DNA of 64,000 nt from Lentilitoribacter sp. Alg239-R112 (lineage in GTDB: Bacteria; Pseudomonadota; Alphaproteobacteria; Rhizobiales; Rhizobiaceae), in NCBI RefSeq assembly GCF_900537175.1, contig NZ_LS999833.1, positions 744,001 through 808,000 of the forward strand. The letters run 5' to 3'. The notes under the pieces were generated by a model, which made no database searches, had not been told where the DNA came from, and worked only from the letters and a program-made list of their open reading frames with translations. This document shows positions 45,082 to 53,282 of the stretch, in pieces; position 1 is the stretch's first letter, and each line of letters starts with the position of its first letter. Both the position numbers and the translations under genes were made by a program.

Positions 45082-45898
45082 GGCACTGTAAAGTTAACCA
45101 AGTATCGATCAAAATGTGGGATCTTTCTGGATGATCAAATTTGCCCGAGATCCTCTTTATCGTCGCCACCGCTTCCCATCTGAGGTGATTAGCCATGCCG
45201 TTTGGCTCTATTTCCGGTTTCCGCTCAGCCTGCGAATGGTCGAGGATATGCTGGCAACACGTGACGTCATTGTTTCTCACCAAACCGTGCGACTTGGGCT
45301 GATAAATTTGGCAGAGACTTTGCCAATGATATCCGCAAGCGATCCGCTGGTAAGTTTGGAGACAAATGGTATCTCGACGAGGTTGTTATCACCATCGGTG
45401 GGAGGAAACATTGGCTTTGGCGCGCCGTTGACCAAGACGGCTTTGTTCTTGATGTACTGGTGCAAAGCCGTCGCAATACCAAGGCTGCAAAGCGTTTGAT
45501 GCGCAAACTCATGAAAGCGCAAAGGCGTTCTCCGCGTGTGTTGATCACCGATAAGTTAAGGTCTTATGGTGCGGCCAAACGAGAGATCATGCCGGGTGTC
45601 GAGCATCGTTCGCACAAGGGACTGAACAATCGGGCCGAGAATTCTCATCAACCGATACGACGGCGGGAGAGGATCATGAAGCGCTTCAAGTCAGCACGAC
45701 AGCTTCAGCGTTTCGTTTCCATCCACGATCCGATTGCAAATCTCTTTCACATTCCCCGCCACGATATTCCATCCGACCGCTATCGCGAATTGCGAGCAAC
45801 AGCCATGCAAGAATGGCGCAAAATCGCGCGTCTTCATGCTGCCTGATTTAAGGGTACTATCCCGAACTTTGGTTTCACAGCGTTAAGTTTACATTGCC
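45082..45898 (+). mobile_element. IS6-family insertion sequence (817 bp), inactive
   Basis: Terminal inverted repeats of 17 bp (ggcactgtaaagttaac at 45082-45098; complement of gttaagtttacattgcc at 45882-45898) match at 15 positions and have the GGCA-TGT form of the IS6 family. One transposase frame with a DDE triad lies between them. The flanking 8-mers (taaaatac left, tttgaatg right) do not match, so there is no target duplication. This suggests that an adjacent deletion or recombination followed insertion. The right end sits inside a recombinase gene. Confidence 0.93.
45131..45846 (+). pseudogene. IS6-family transposase, single frameshift
   Basis: The transposase starts MIKFARDPLYRRHRFPSEVI and reads in frame through VSHQTVRL. 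Then it needs a shift of one base near 45293-45297 (cttggg) to continue as WADKFGRDFANDIRKRSAG, WYLDEVVITIGGRKHWL..., ITDKLRSYGAAK and NRAENSHQPIRRRER to the stop at 45846. The catalytic D, D and E are all present, so the only visible damage is a one-base loss after the helix-turn-helix. IS6 transposases are normally single frames, so programmed shifting is unlikely. Confidence 0.9.
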
Positions 45899-47292
45899 TT
45901 TGAATGTTCTATTGTCATTTGCTCAGTTTGAACGAGAAGTCACAGCTGAAAGTATCCGTGACAAAATTGCAGCATCAAAACAAAAGGGCCTATGGATGGG
46001 AGGTTCTGTACCCATTGGGTACATTGCAAATGGTCGAACGCTTAAAATCCATGATGAAGAAGCCAAAATGATTGAGCTGATTTATTCACTGTATCACAAG
46101 CACCGTAATATCAGAACCATTAAAGAAGAGCTGGATAGAATGAAGATCTATTCCAGAGAAAGATCGCTTAGCAAGAATGCAGATCAAAATAATACTGAGA
46201 ACACAGGTCAGCCGCCATGTGAGAGCAATAATCAGAAGAACTCAAAATCCATCGGCTCGCAGATGAACTCTGGCAAACATCCATTTAGTCGCGGGCATAT
46301 CCATTTTATTCTAACCAATCCTATCTATGCAGGGCGCATTCGGCATAAAGACAAGACATTTGAAGGCCAGCATCCTTTTATCATAGATCCCATCCTCTGG
46401 GACCAAGTGCAGGCCCAGCTAGAAAGCCATGCCAGAAAGAAACGAGATAGAAAAACCGGTCTTGTTGATGGTTCTAAATTACAAGGCAAGTTGTTTGATG
46501 AAAATGGTGAAAGCCTGACACCCAGCCATACTAAGAAAGGCAAACGTCGATATCGCTATTATGTCTCTCATCGTCTGATCGCCAACACAAAATCAGCAAA
46601 CGGTTCCAATTGGCGACTTCCAGCCAAACGTCTTGAAGATGAGATACTAGCTGCCATCACCAATCATCTGATCCAAAATCAGGCTCGGATTTTGAACGAC
46701 AATACCTCAGTTGAACACATCAAGAAATTATCGGACCAGACACAAAAGCTCAAAACTACATTGTATAAAAATAAAAATGTTCAAAAGCAGACTACATACA
46801 CAATTGGTTTTAACTGCATCCACCGCATCGACATAAAACCCGGTAGCGCCGAGATCAATCTCAATGAAACAGAAATAGCAAATGCCTCTTCGATAAGCCC
46901 TGAGCTGATCAATGACAACATTCTGACTTTAAGCATACCCTTTCAGATCAAAAAGCGGGGTGTTGAAACCAAAATCGTACTCGGCAACATAGCAAGCAAT
47001 CATGATGAGATACTTGTTAAAAACATAGCTCAGGCACATTACTTTTTAGATCAGTTACAATCCGGAATGAGCATCCCTGAAATTGCATCCTCATACGGGC
47101 GAAAAACAAAAAACGAAACTCACTACAAAGCGTGTCACGATTCTCATTAAACTTGCATGTTTGGCACCTGATATTACCGATATGATCCTGCAAGGCATTC
47201 AACCACATGGCCTTACATCGGCAAGGCTTCTGAAAGCACCCCTACCGTTTGTCTGGTCGGACCAGCGTAAGATGGCCGCAAATCTCAGCTAG
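45899..47292 (+). pseudogene. Large serine recombinase, catalytic domain lost and frameshifted
   Basis: From the IS edge the frame reads LNVLLSFAQFEREVTAESIR, the end of the resolvase catalytic domain. A recombinase DNA-binding domain follows (WMGGSVPIGYIANGR...), with a zinc-ribbon/coiled-coil region. The first 110 or so residues, including the nucleophile Ser, are missing because the IS6 element replaced them. The frame stops at 47150, but the homologous end (TKRVTILIKLACLAPDITD..., PLPFVWSDQRK) continues one frame over to 47292. The slip probably lies in the A-run at 47108-47113. It cannot be active. Confidence 0.9.
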
Positions 47293-48215
47293 TTCAAGGT
47301 CACTGCCTCTACCTTGATATATCTACCAGAACTATTTCATTCGCATTAAACAAGACACGAAGCATCTCGCACCCGCACATTACCCCCAGCGCCCGATGCA
47401 ACTCACCCCAAACCAGCGCCTCGAAAATCCCGAACCGAAACTTTATTCATGTAAAAACATACCGCTGAATTCATTATCTAATTCGCGAGTAACAAGCACC
47501 TCAGGTGAAAAGGAAAATCGCGGTGGCTGTGTACACAGTCGTAAGCTAACCAGTCTCTTGCCTGTTATTCCTGTTTACCCTGTTTTGGGCCGAACACTCG
47601 CAAAACAGGCCAAGGCTCCCTGTAATTGGCAACGTATTCATTTTTATTAAACGTAATCATCCACTTATACCAAGAGTATGTATTTCCGTTAAGTAGGAAT
47701 TCACTGCCTTTTGGGCGGTTAGATGGGATTTTCCGGGTTTATGCTTGTCGTTAGCTGGGATACGATTGTCGTAACGTGGGATCAAATTGTCATTAAACGG
47801 GATTGCATTGTCGATAAACGGGTTTCAATTACTGTTGTGTGAGATTGAGTTGTTGTTTAACGGGAACCTACTGTCATTCAATGACACTCGAGTGCTCTTA
47901 TCTGATTTTGAAATACTGTTTTTAGGAATGTTGTTGCCTATCACTTTAGATCTGCCCTCGTTCTAAATTGTGCCGCAATATTCGCTCCGAGTTGGCTCCA
48001 TTAAGCCTATATCGCGTTTGGGTAATTGCAAAAATATTTATCCGACAGGAGTTGATGGCCCCTACGGAATTAAATCAATTGAACTTGGCCCGAACTTTTG
48101 TGAATTTTTAAATTCGGATCTGTTAATTCATTGAGATAGCGAAGGTAGTTGAGCCATGGGCGCTGCTCCGCCATCATATGATCCACTTGTTCCACGACAG
48201 CCTTAGTCTGAAAAC
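47140..48215 (+). repeat. Dispersed repeat copy C, with 21-bp tandem units
   Basis: This is the best-preserved copy. The recombinase 3' end is followed by a spacer, the gcggtggctgtgta leader near 47521, and then a tandem array. Units of exactly 21 bp run from 47744 to 47911 (eight), with a fainter ninth to 47932. Most contain gttaaacggg-like or taacgtggg-like cores. A tail shared with copy B ends near 48215 (ccttagtctg). On the minus strand the tail reads AVVEQVDHMMAEQRPWLNYL, which may be the end of a lost gene. The rest to 48363 shows nothing. Confidence 0.85.
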
Positions 48216-48363
48216 CAGCACAATCAAAGACTACTGCCGTCCTTAAATTAGTGACGGCTTTGGCGCACTAAACTGACTTCTAAATCATAGAAATTTCACA
48301 AGCTCCAATCACGCTTTATCTTTTGAAACCACGCGATGGAAAGGTGATTTAACGACCGAAAAA

Positions 48364-49443
48364 TCACTCTATCACTATCAATCTATTGACCACCCACGGC
48401 AAAATGATGGTCTCAAGTCGCTCACCAACAAATTGGCGATGGTCTCCAGCATAGACATCAAGCCTATGAGGTATACGCTCCTCGCCAAGACGCTGCGAGA
48501 ACTCTAATGTTCCGGTCGGGATATGCAAAAACTGATCCCCAAGGCCAACACCAATTGCTAAACCTCGCAAATTGCGAAGTGCATTGCGAGAGTTACGCAC
48601 TTGACGCGATGGCAATGCATCCAAATAGCGGTCATAGGATGGATCATCCAGATTGACTTCGCCGCGCACGATATCGAATGGAAAATCACCATATAATGGA
48701 GGAGCGTTTACGTCTGGGCTGAATGCGGTAACAATGCCCATTGTGGCTACGGGATAAAAATCTCTTTTCTCGATAAGGCTTTGTATATCTTCATGTGACT
48801 TGATAGCAGAAGCACGCTTCCATGCATCATTCCCAAAACTAAAATCATCATTAGCAGCCAAACAGCAGGGGCTAATAGCCCAAACCACAGAAAAGATACC
48901 GGAATGGTTCATGGCCAAATTCAAAGCGCCATATCCACCCATTGAATGACCAACTAAAGCCCGACTATCTGCACCAGCTAATGTGCGAAAGTTATCATCA
49001 ACAAACCCAACGAGATCATCTGCAACATAGTCGCCCCAATTTCCGCTTACTGGCGAGTTTCGATAATACCCACCACCATATTTGTTACCACCATTGGGCA
49101 TAATTACTATTAGTTCTGGAACTTCCCTGGATAAGATTAAGCGGTCCAGAATTGCGGGCACATCGTAGTTCTCAATCCACACACCATAATTGTCAAAAAT
49201 TCCATGAAGCAAATATAAAACCGGGTAACGTCGATCCGGTTGTTCGTCATATCCTGGCGGAAGATAAACTGCGGCACTTTGAATGTCAGAAGTCTCAAGT
49301 AGGTTGCCAGTTAATGCTGGAGCGGGCACCTCGATTTCAATCACCCTCGCCTTCAAATTATCAGCAGTCTGAGCTGCCGATAAGCTACTGACTGTAAATA
49401 TAATACTGACTTGGAATAAGAAAAAGGTGAGAAACTTCCGCAT
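48364..49443 (-). CDS. Exported alpha/beta-hydrolase esterase (esterase D / Ag85-like)
   Basis: A 359-residue secreted hydrolase. The signal peptide is MRKFLTFFLFQVSIIF... with cleavage near SAA-QT (about 24). The fold is of the putative-esterase family: AVYLPPGYDEQPDRRYPVLY, LLHGIFDNYGVW (oxyanion region), nucleophile Ser167 in LVGHSMGGYGALN, a C-terminal Asp region near DVYAGDHRQF and catalytic His in GDHRQF. ATG 49443 follows GGAG. It lies alone next to mobile debris. Possible substrates are acyl or feruloyl esters; the sequence does not decide. Confidence 0.88.
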   Translation of the reverse strand: MRKFLTFFLFQVSIIFTVSSLSAAQTADNLKARVIEIEVPAPALTGNLLETSDIQSAAVYLPPGYDEQPDRRYPVLYLLHGIFDNYGVWIENYDVPAILDRLILSREVPELIVIMPNGGNKYGGGYYRNSPVSGNWGDYVADDLVGFVDDNFRTLAGADSRALVGHSMGGYGALNLAMNHSGIFSVVWAISPCCLAANDDFSFGNDAWKRASAIKSHEDIQSLIEKRDFYPVATMGIVTAFSPDVNAPPLYGDFPFDIVRGEVNLDDPSYDRYLDALPSRQVRNSRNALRNLRGLAIGVGLGDQFLHIPTGTLEFSQRLGEERIPHRLDVYAGDHRQFVGERLETIILPWVVNRLIVIE

Positions 49444-49683
49444 GTTCAAATCTCCTGCATTGAATATTAGAAGTAAGAACCCAAATTCGTTTTTTCAATA
49501 CGGCGCCTATATGGTTAGTCATAAATGCATCGCTTCTATAACCTCCTCTCTCATATCCAGAAAATAACTTATGCAAGGAGTTATGAGTTATGAGTTATCG
49601 TAACTACGGGGCGTCCGCTCTCGATGTATAAACTGAAATCAAATTGGCTGATAAGGACGGAAGCTCATTGCCAATTACAGACA

Positions 49684-50490
49684 TCAATAGCACTGATTTA
49701 ACATGCCGCTACAATTATATTGCCCACCTCTTACTTTGCATTCATAGTTGCGGATGATCTCGGCATTTCGATATTCCAAATCTGTCAGTCGGACATCTCC
49801 CGATTTCTTATTGTACCAGCCATTTGGATTTTGTTCTGATTTCGACCAACTGTCGAAATGTCTTTGCAAGCACATAGAGCTGACCTTTACGAATGGTCGC
49901 CCCTTGCGGGCAAAGATTTCATTTCGGGCTACATAAAGCTCCCAACCCGACAAATTTTCAAGTTGCCGTTCACTAACAACTTCAGCATGGGTATTTGGCA
50001 AAACAAACCCGTCTTCAGAAAGTCGCAATTGCGTGGGCGGTATTTGATCAAAATAGGTTATTTTCTGAATGTTATATGTGGTTAAATATATTAAGCTAGC
50101 GAAAAGCAATAAGACCAACCCACCCCCAATAAACCAGTATTTTGTGTTTATCATTTGGGTGAGCTTAACTGGTTGCGGTTCAATCGTTCCCTGCCTGTTT
50201 TGGGATAAAGATTGATCATTAACCAGATTTTCAATTGTTTGGATTTCCTCATCAGATAATTTCAATGCCTGGGCCACTAATTGAAATTGTTGATCAGAGA
50301 TATCACGCGGGGTGCTTTTATCATTACGCCAATTATTGATGGTTCGTCGCTGTACATTAACGCGCTGTGTCTGCTGTTGCTGTATTTGCATCGCGCGGCG
50401 GGCAAGCTGCTCATCAGACTTAAAACCACGTTCTCGCATTATTGAAGTCAAGTATTCTCCGAAGGAATTATGATTTTTTTGAATAGGCAT
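49684..50490 (-). CDS. Membrane-spanning regulator: N-terminal HTH, one TM helix, periplasmic YARHG domain
   Basis: A 268-residue protein with three parts. Residues 1 to about 90 are a helix-turn-helix-like region (FGEYLTSIMRERGFKSDEQL, RRTINNWRNDKSTPRDIS) and are very Gln-rich. Residues 118-138 form one transmembrane helix (YWFIGGGLVLLLFASLIYLTT). Residues about 175-255 are a YARHG domain (LSGWELYVARNEIFARKGRPF), followed by a Cys-containing tail (YECKVRGGQYNCSGMLNQC). The layout is that of a one-component transmembrane regulator like CadC or ToxR, reading an envelope signal. It is divergent from the VWA operon, its most likely target. Confidence 0.78.
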   Translation of the reverse strand: MPIQKNHNSFGEYLTSIMRERGFKSDEQLARRAMQIQQQQTQRVNVQRRTINNWRNDKSTPRDISDQQFQLVAQALKLSDEEIQTIENLVNDQSLSQNRQGTIEPQPVKLTQMINTKYWFIGGGLVLLLFASLIYLTTYNIQKITYFDQIPPTQLRLSEDGFVLPNTHAEVVSERQLENLSGWELYVARNEIFARKGRPFVKVSSMCLQRHFDSWSKSEQNPNGWYNKKSGDVRLTDLEYRNAEIIRNYECKVRGGQYNCSGMLNQCY

Positions 50491-50671
50491 GAGACGCAGG
50501 CGAATATCTAACTGTTTGTTTTCAATAATAAATAAATGGAAATTTCCGGAAAGAAACTTAGATTTCCAATTTATAGACCCTTAAAGTATTTCTCAATGTA
50601 TTTTTTCTTGTTACCTTCCCATCACTTAATCAATTTATCGTGTGAAAACAGAATATTTAAAGCGGTGGCAA

Positions 50672-52360
50672 ATGAATAGACTTTTGAAAACTTCAATCAT
50701 AGGCGGTATTGCACTTCTTTCCTCTGCGGGATTTGCGACATCTCAGCAAATCGAACAAGCAAACGAGGTTATGTTTATTCTAGATGGCTCAAATTCCATG
50801 TGGGGTCAGATCAAGGGGACCGCAAAAATATCCATTGCAAAAGATGTAATGACAGATCTGATCACTAATCTGGATCCAGACATCAATATGGGTTTGATGG
50901 CCTATGGCCACCGCCGAAAAAACGATTGTAAAGATATCGAAGTTTTAGCTTTGCCGGGTCCTGTTAACCGACAGCAAATGATTGAACATGTTCAAAACAT
51001 CACGCCGCGCGGTAAAACACCTCTAACACAGGCGTTATTCTTGGGCGCCTTTAGTGTTGAATACTTTTCCGGAAAATCGTCCGTTGTCTTAGTAAGCGAT
51101 GGGTTAGAGACATGTAACGCAGATCCGTGTGCGCAAGCTCGCTCCTTGGAAACTGTCAATCCGGGTTTCGATGTTCACGTGATTGGTTTTGATGTGACGA
51201 AAGAAGAATCTGCGAGCTTGCAGTGCATCGCCGATGAGACCGGTGGAAAATTCTTCCGCGCAAATAATGCAAATGAGCTGAAAGATGCTTTGGCGCAGAC
51301 ACTGGCCGCTGTTCAAAGTGAAGCGGTTGAAGCGGCACCCGCTAAACCTTTAGAAACCAGCTATCTTTATGCTAAACTTTGCGAAACGTGCGAACGACTG
51401 GACCCGCTTGAAGTTCGCTGGAATGTGAGCAAGAACGGCCAACAACATTACCAAGGTATTGGCGCAGCATCATCGAGCAAGGCCATTTTTGAGCAAGGTA
51501 AATATCAAGTTGGCGCGCGTTTGGGTACGTCTGTAGCAACCGCTAGTGGCGAAATTGAATTTGGTGCCGATGGCGAACAAATTGGCGAGCTAAATCTCAA
51601 CGCAGGTAGTGCTAATATAACAGCTTTTGCAACTGATGATAAAGTTACCCCGCAGGAGGTATTTTTCAGGTTCTTCCCAATTGTCGATAGCAAAGTGCAA
51701 GACCAACTTACCGAAGCCAGTGGGAATGACAGAATCACCTGGCTACCCGCTGGAATGTATAAAATCACCGCTCAAATTAATAAGATTGAAGCATCTGCTG
51801 AAATTGAAATTGTCGCCGGACAAGAAACCCCTTTTGAGTTTGATCTTCGGGTTGGTTATATCCGCCCAGATGTGGTGCTGTTTGAAGGCGGAGAAATTAA
51901 CCGCGGAATGTACTACCGCTTGTTGGATGCTGAAACTGGCAATGAATTGGCTGGAGTAACCGGTAGGGGCGATGAACCGATACCCGCAAAACCAGGTAAG
52001 TATGATTTGCGTGTACAATATTCTTCACCAAACTTCATAGGTAGTGCGAACATCAAGTTTCCAGTTGAAATCAAAGCTGGTGAAACGATCAGTGGGCCAT
52101 ATGTCATGAATGTCGGACGATTTGAATACAACATGTCGTCTGCATCAGGGGCGTCCATCGGCGGTGTCTGGTTGGACCGTATCAGTGAAGACGGAAAAAG
52201 CACCAGAGAAATTGGTTTTTCACGAAATGCCAAATATCCAGGTGTTGCACCCGAAGGCACATATAAATTTCGGGTTCGTGTCGGAGATAAATTTCTTACA
52301 ACTGGGCCAATTGAGATCGTCGCCGGTGAAGTTCGCGAACTAAACATTGAATTCCCGTGA
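50672..52360 (+). CDS. Exported VWA-domain protein
   Basis: A 562-residue protein with a signal peptide (MNRLLKTSIIGGIALLSSAG..., cleavage near residue 24). The VWA domain at about 30-220 has a complete MIDAS (D38-x-S40-x-S42 in ILDGSNSMWGQ, Thr in GKTPLTQAL, Asp in VSDGLETC). After the VWA come two cysteine pairs, CNADPC inside and CETC near residue 235, then three beta-rich repeats of about 100 residues ending in ...VAGEVRELNIEFP. The ATG at 50672 follows AGCGGTGG; a longer start at 50642 would spoil the signal peptide. First gene of a four-gene operon; metal-dependent protein binding in the envelope is the expected role. Confidence 0.88.
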   Translation: MNRLLKTSIIGGIALLSSAGFATSQQIEQANEVMFILDGSNSMWGQIKGTAKISIAKDVMTDLITNLDPDINMGLMAYGHRRKNDCKDIEVLALPGPVNRQQMIEHVQNITPRGKTPLTQALFLGAFSVEYFSGKSSVVLVSDGLETCNADPCAQARSLETVNPGFDVHVIGFDVTKEESASLQCIADETGGKFFRANNANELKDALAQTLAAVQSEAVEAAPAKPLETSYLYAKLCETCERLDPLEVRWNVSKNGQQHYQGIGAASSSKAIFEQGKYQVGARLGTSVATASGEIEFGADGEQIGELNLNAGSANITAFATDDKVTPQEVFFRFFPIVDSKVQDQLTEASGNDRITWLPAGMYKITAQINKIEASAEIEIVAGQETPFEFDLRVGYIRPDVVLFEGGEINRGMYYRLLDAETGNELAGVTGRGDEPIPAKPGKYDLRVQYSSPNFIGSANIKFPVEIKAGETISGPYVMNVGRFEYNMSSASGASIGGVWLDRISEDGKSTREIGFSRNAKYPGVAPEGTYKFRVRVGDKFLTTGPIEIVAGEVRELNIEFP

Positions 52361-52383
52361 TGGTGAATAATAGGAGAATTGAC

Positions 52384-52770
52384 ATGAAAACATTTTTGAA
52401 AACTATTCTTGTATCATCATTGTTGATCGCATCGTTGAATGTGCTGCAGGCGCAACAACTTGATGTTGAGGTCATGGAGCGCGCCGACGATGGTCTGGAC
52501 ACCTGCGCTTATGGTCAGGTTGCTGGCCTTAGGGCAGATGGTGATGGTTTCCTATTCGTACGTCGAGGGCCAGGAACAACATATGATTCATTCGACGAGC
52601 TTAAAAACAATGATAAAGTTTGGCTCTTTGAAGAGAAAGATGGCTGGTACGGCATCGTGTATGGCGTAGACGACCAAAACTGCAGTCCGGTTGAGAAAGA
52701 TCGTCCGGTCGATACCATAGGCAAAAAAGGCTGGGTCTATGGCAAATGGATTGAAGTTCTAGCAGGATAG
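52384..52770 (+). CDS. Exported small SH3-domain-like protein
   Basis: A 128-residue protein with signal peptide MKTFLKTILVSSLLIASLNVL (cleavage near QAQ, residue 22) and one bacterial SH3-like domain (FVRRGPGTTYDSFDEL, KVWLFEEKDGWYGIVY, GWVYGKWIEVL). Such domains bind peptidoglycan or proteins in the envelope. Two cysteines (TCAYG, QNCSP) may be bridged. ATG 52384 follows AGGAGA. It begins 23 bp after the VWA gene and ends 3 bp before the next gene. Confidence 0.87.
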   Translation: MKTFLKTILVSSLLIASLNVLQAQQLDVEVMERADDGLDTCAYGQVAGLRADGDGFLFVRRGPGTTYDSFDELKNNDKVWLFEEKDGWYGIVYGVDDQNCSPVEKDRPVDTIGKKGWVYGKWIEVLAG

Positions 52771-52773
52771 ATT

Positions 52774-53271
52774 ATGAAAAGTGTGAAATATCTATATTAT
52801 GCTGCAATCGCCCTATCTTTACTCATTCCTCAGCACGCCGCCCATGCGCTGGATTTACCCGGGCTAACTTGGTCTGATCGTGTTTCAAAAGAAACGGCAG
52901 ATGGTGATATTGAGGAGGTTGCTCCCTATGTCGAATTAGGAATAATCCGCCTCAGTCGCTTTTCGCAAATGCAATCCCTAACATTGCAAGATACTTTGAC
53001 AATTGGCGATGGTGATGATGTTGAGACGTTATTTGTTTTCCGCGCATGGCAAGGCGGTGCAAGTCAGGGCGAGCAATTAATGTTGGTCACTGCATCTGCT
53101 AGCGGCGTCGATGTAATTGGGCCTTACGAGCAGGACTTTGAGAAACTTGTAGTTATCCAACCTACAGGTGATTTTGGACCGATCTTTGAGCTCGTAGGCG
53201 CAGACAAAGAAAAACCTTTGGCTCGACTTGAGTATTTTGACGGGCAACTAATCAAACTGGTTGATAGATAG
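52774..53271 (+). CDS. Exported protein of unknown function
   Basis: A 165-residue protein with signal peptide MKSVKYLYYAAIALSLLIPQ (cleavage near HA-LD, residue 26). The mature part is acidic and rich in beta-forming residues, with no cysteine and no recognised domain. It is the third gene of the VWA/SH3 operon, starting 3 bp after the SH3 gene, so its translation depends on that gene. I cannot name a family. Confidence 0.78.
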   Translation: MKSVKYLYYAAIALSLLIPQHAAHALDLPGLTWSDRVSKETADGDIEEVAPYVELGIIRLSRFSQMQSLTLQDTLTIGDGDDVETLFVFRAWQGGASQGEQLMLVTASASGVDVIGPYEQDFEKLVVIQPTGDFGPIFELVGADKEKPLARLEYFDGQLIKLVDR

Positions 53272-53282
53272 AAAGTAGAGAC

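Noticed and set aside
45116..45846. Programmed frameshift (two-frame) transposase
   Set aside because: The IS6 family normally uses one frame, the break is at an ordinary position after the HTH, and no slippery heptamer with a downstream structure is evident; decay is simpler.
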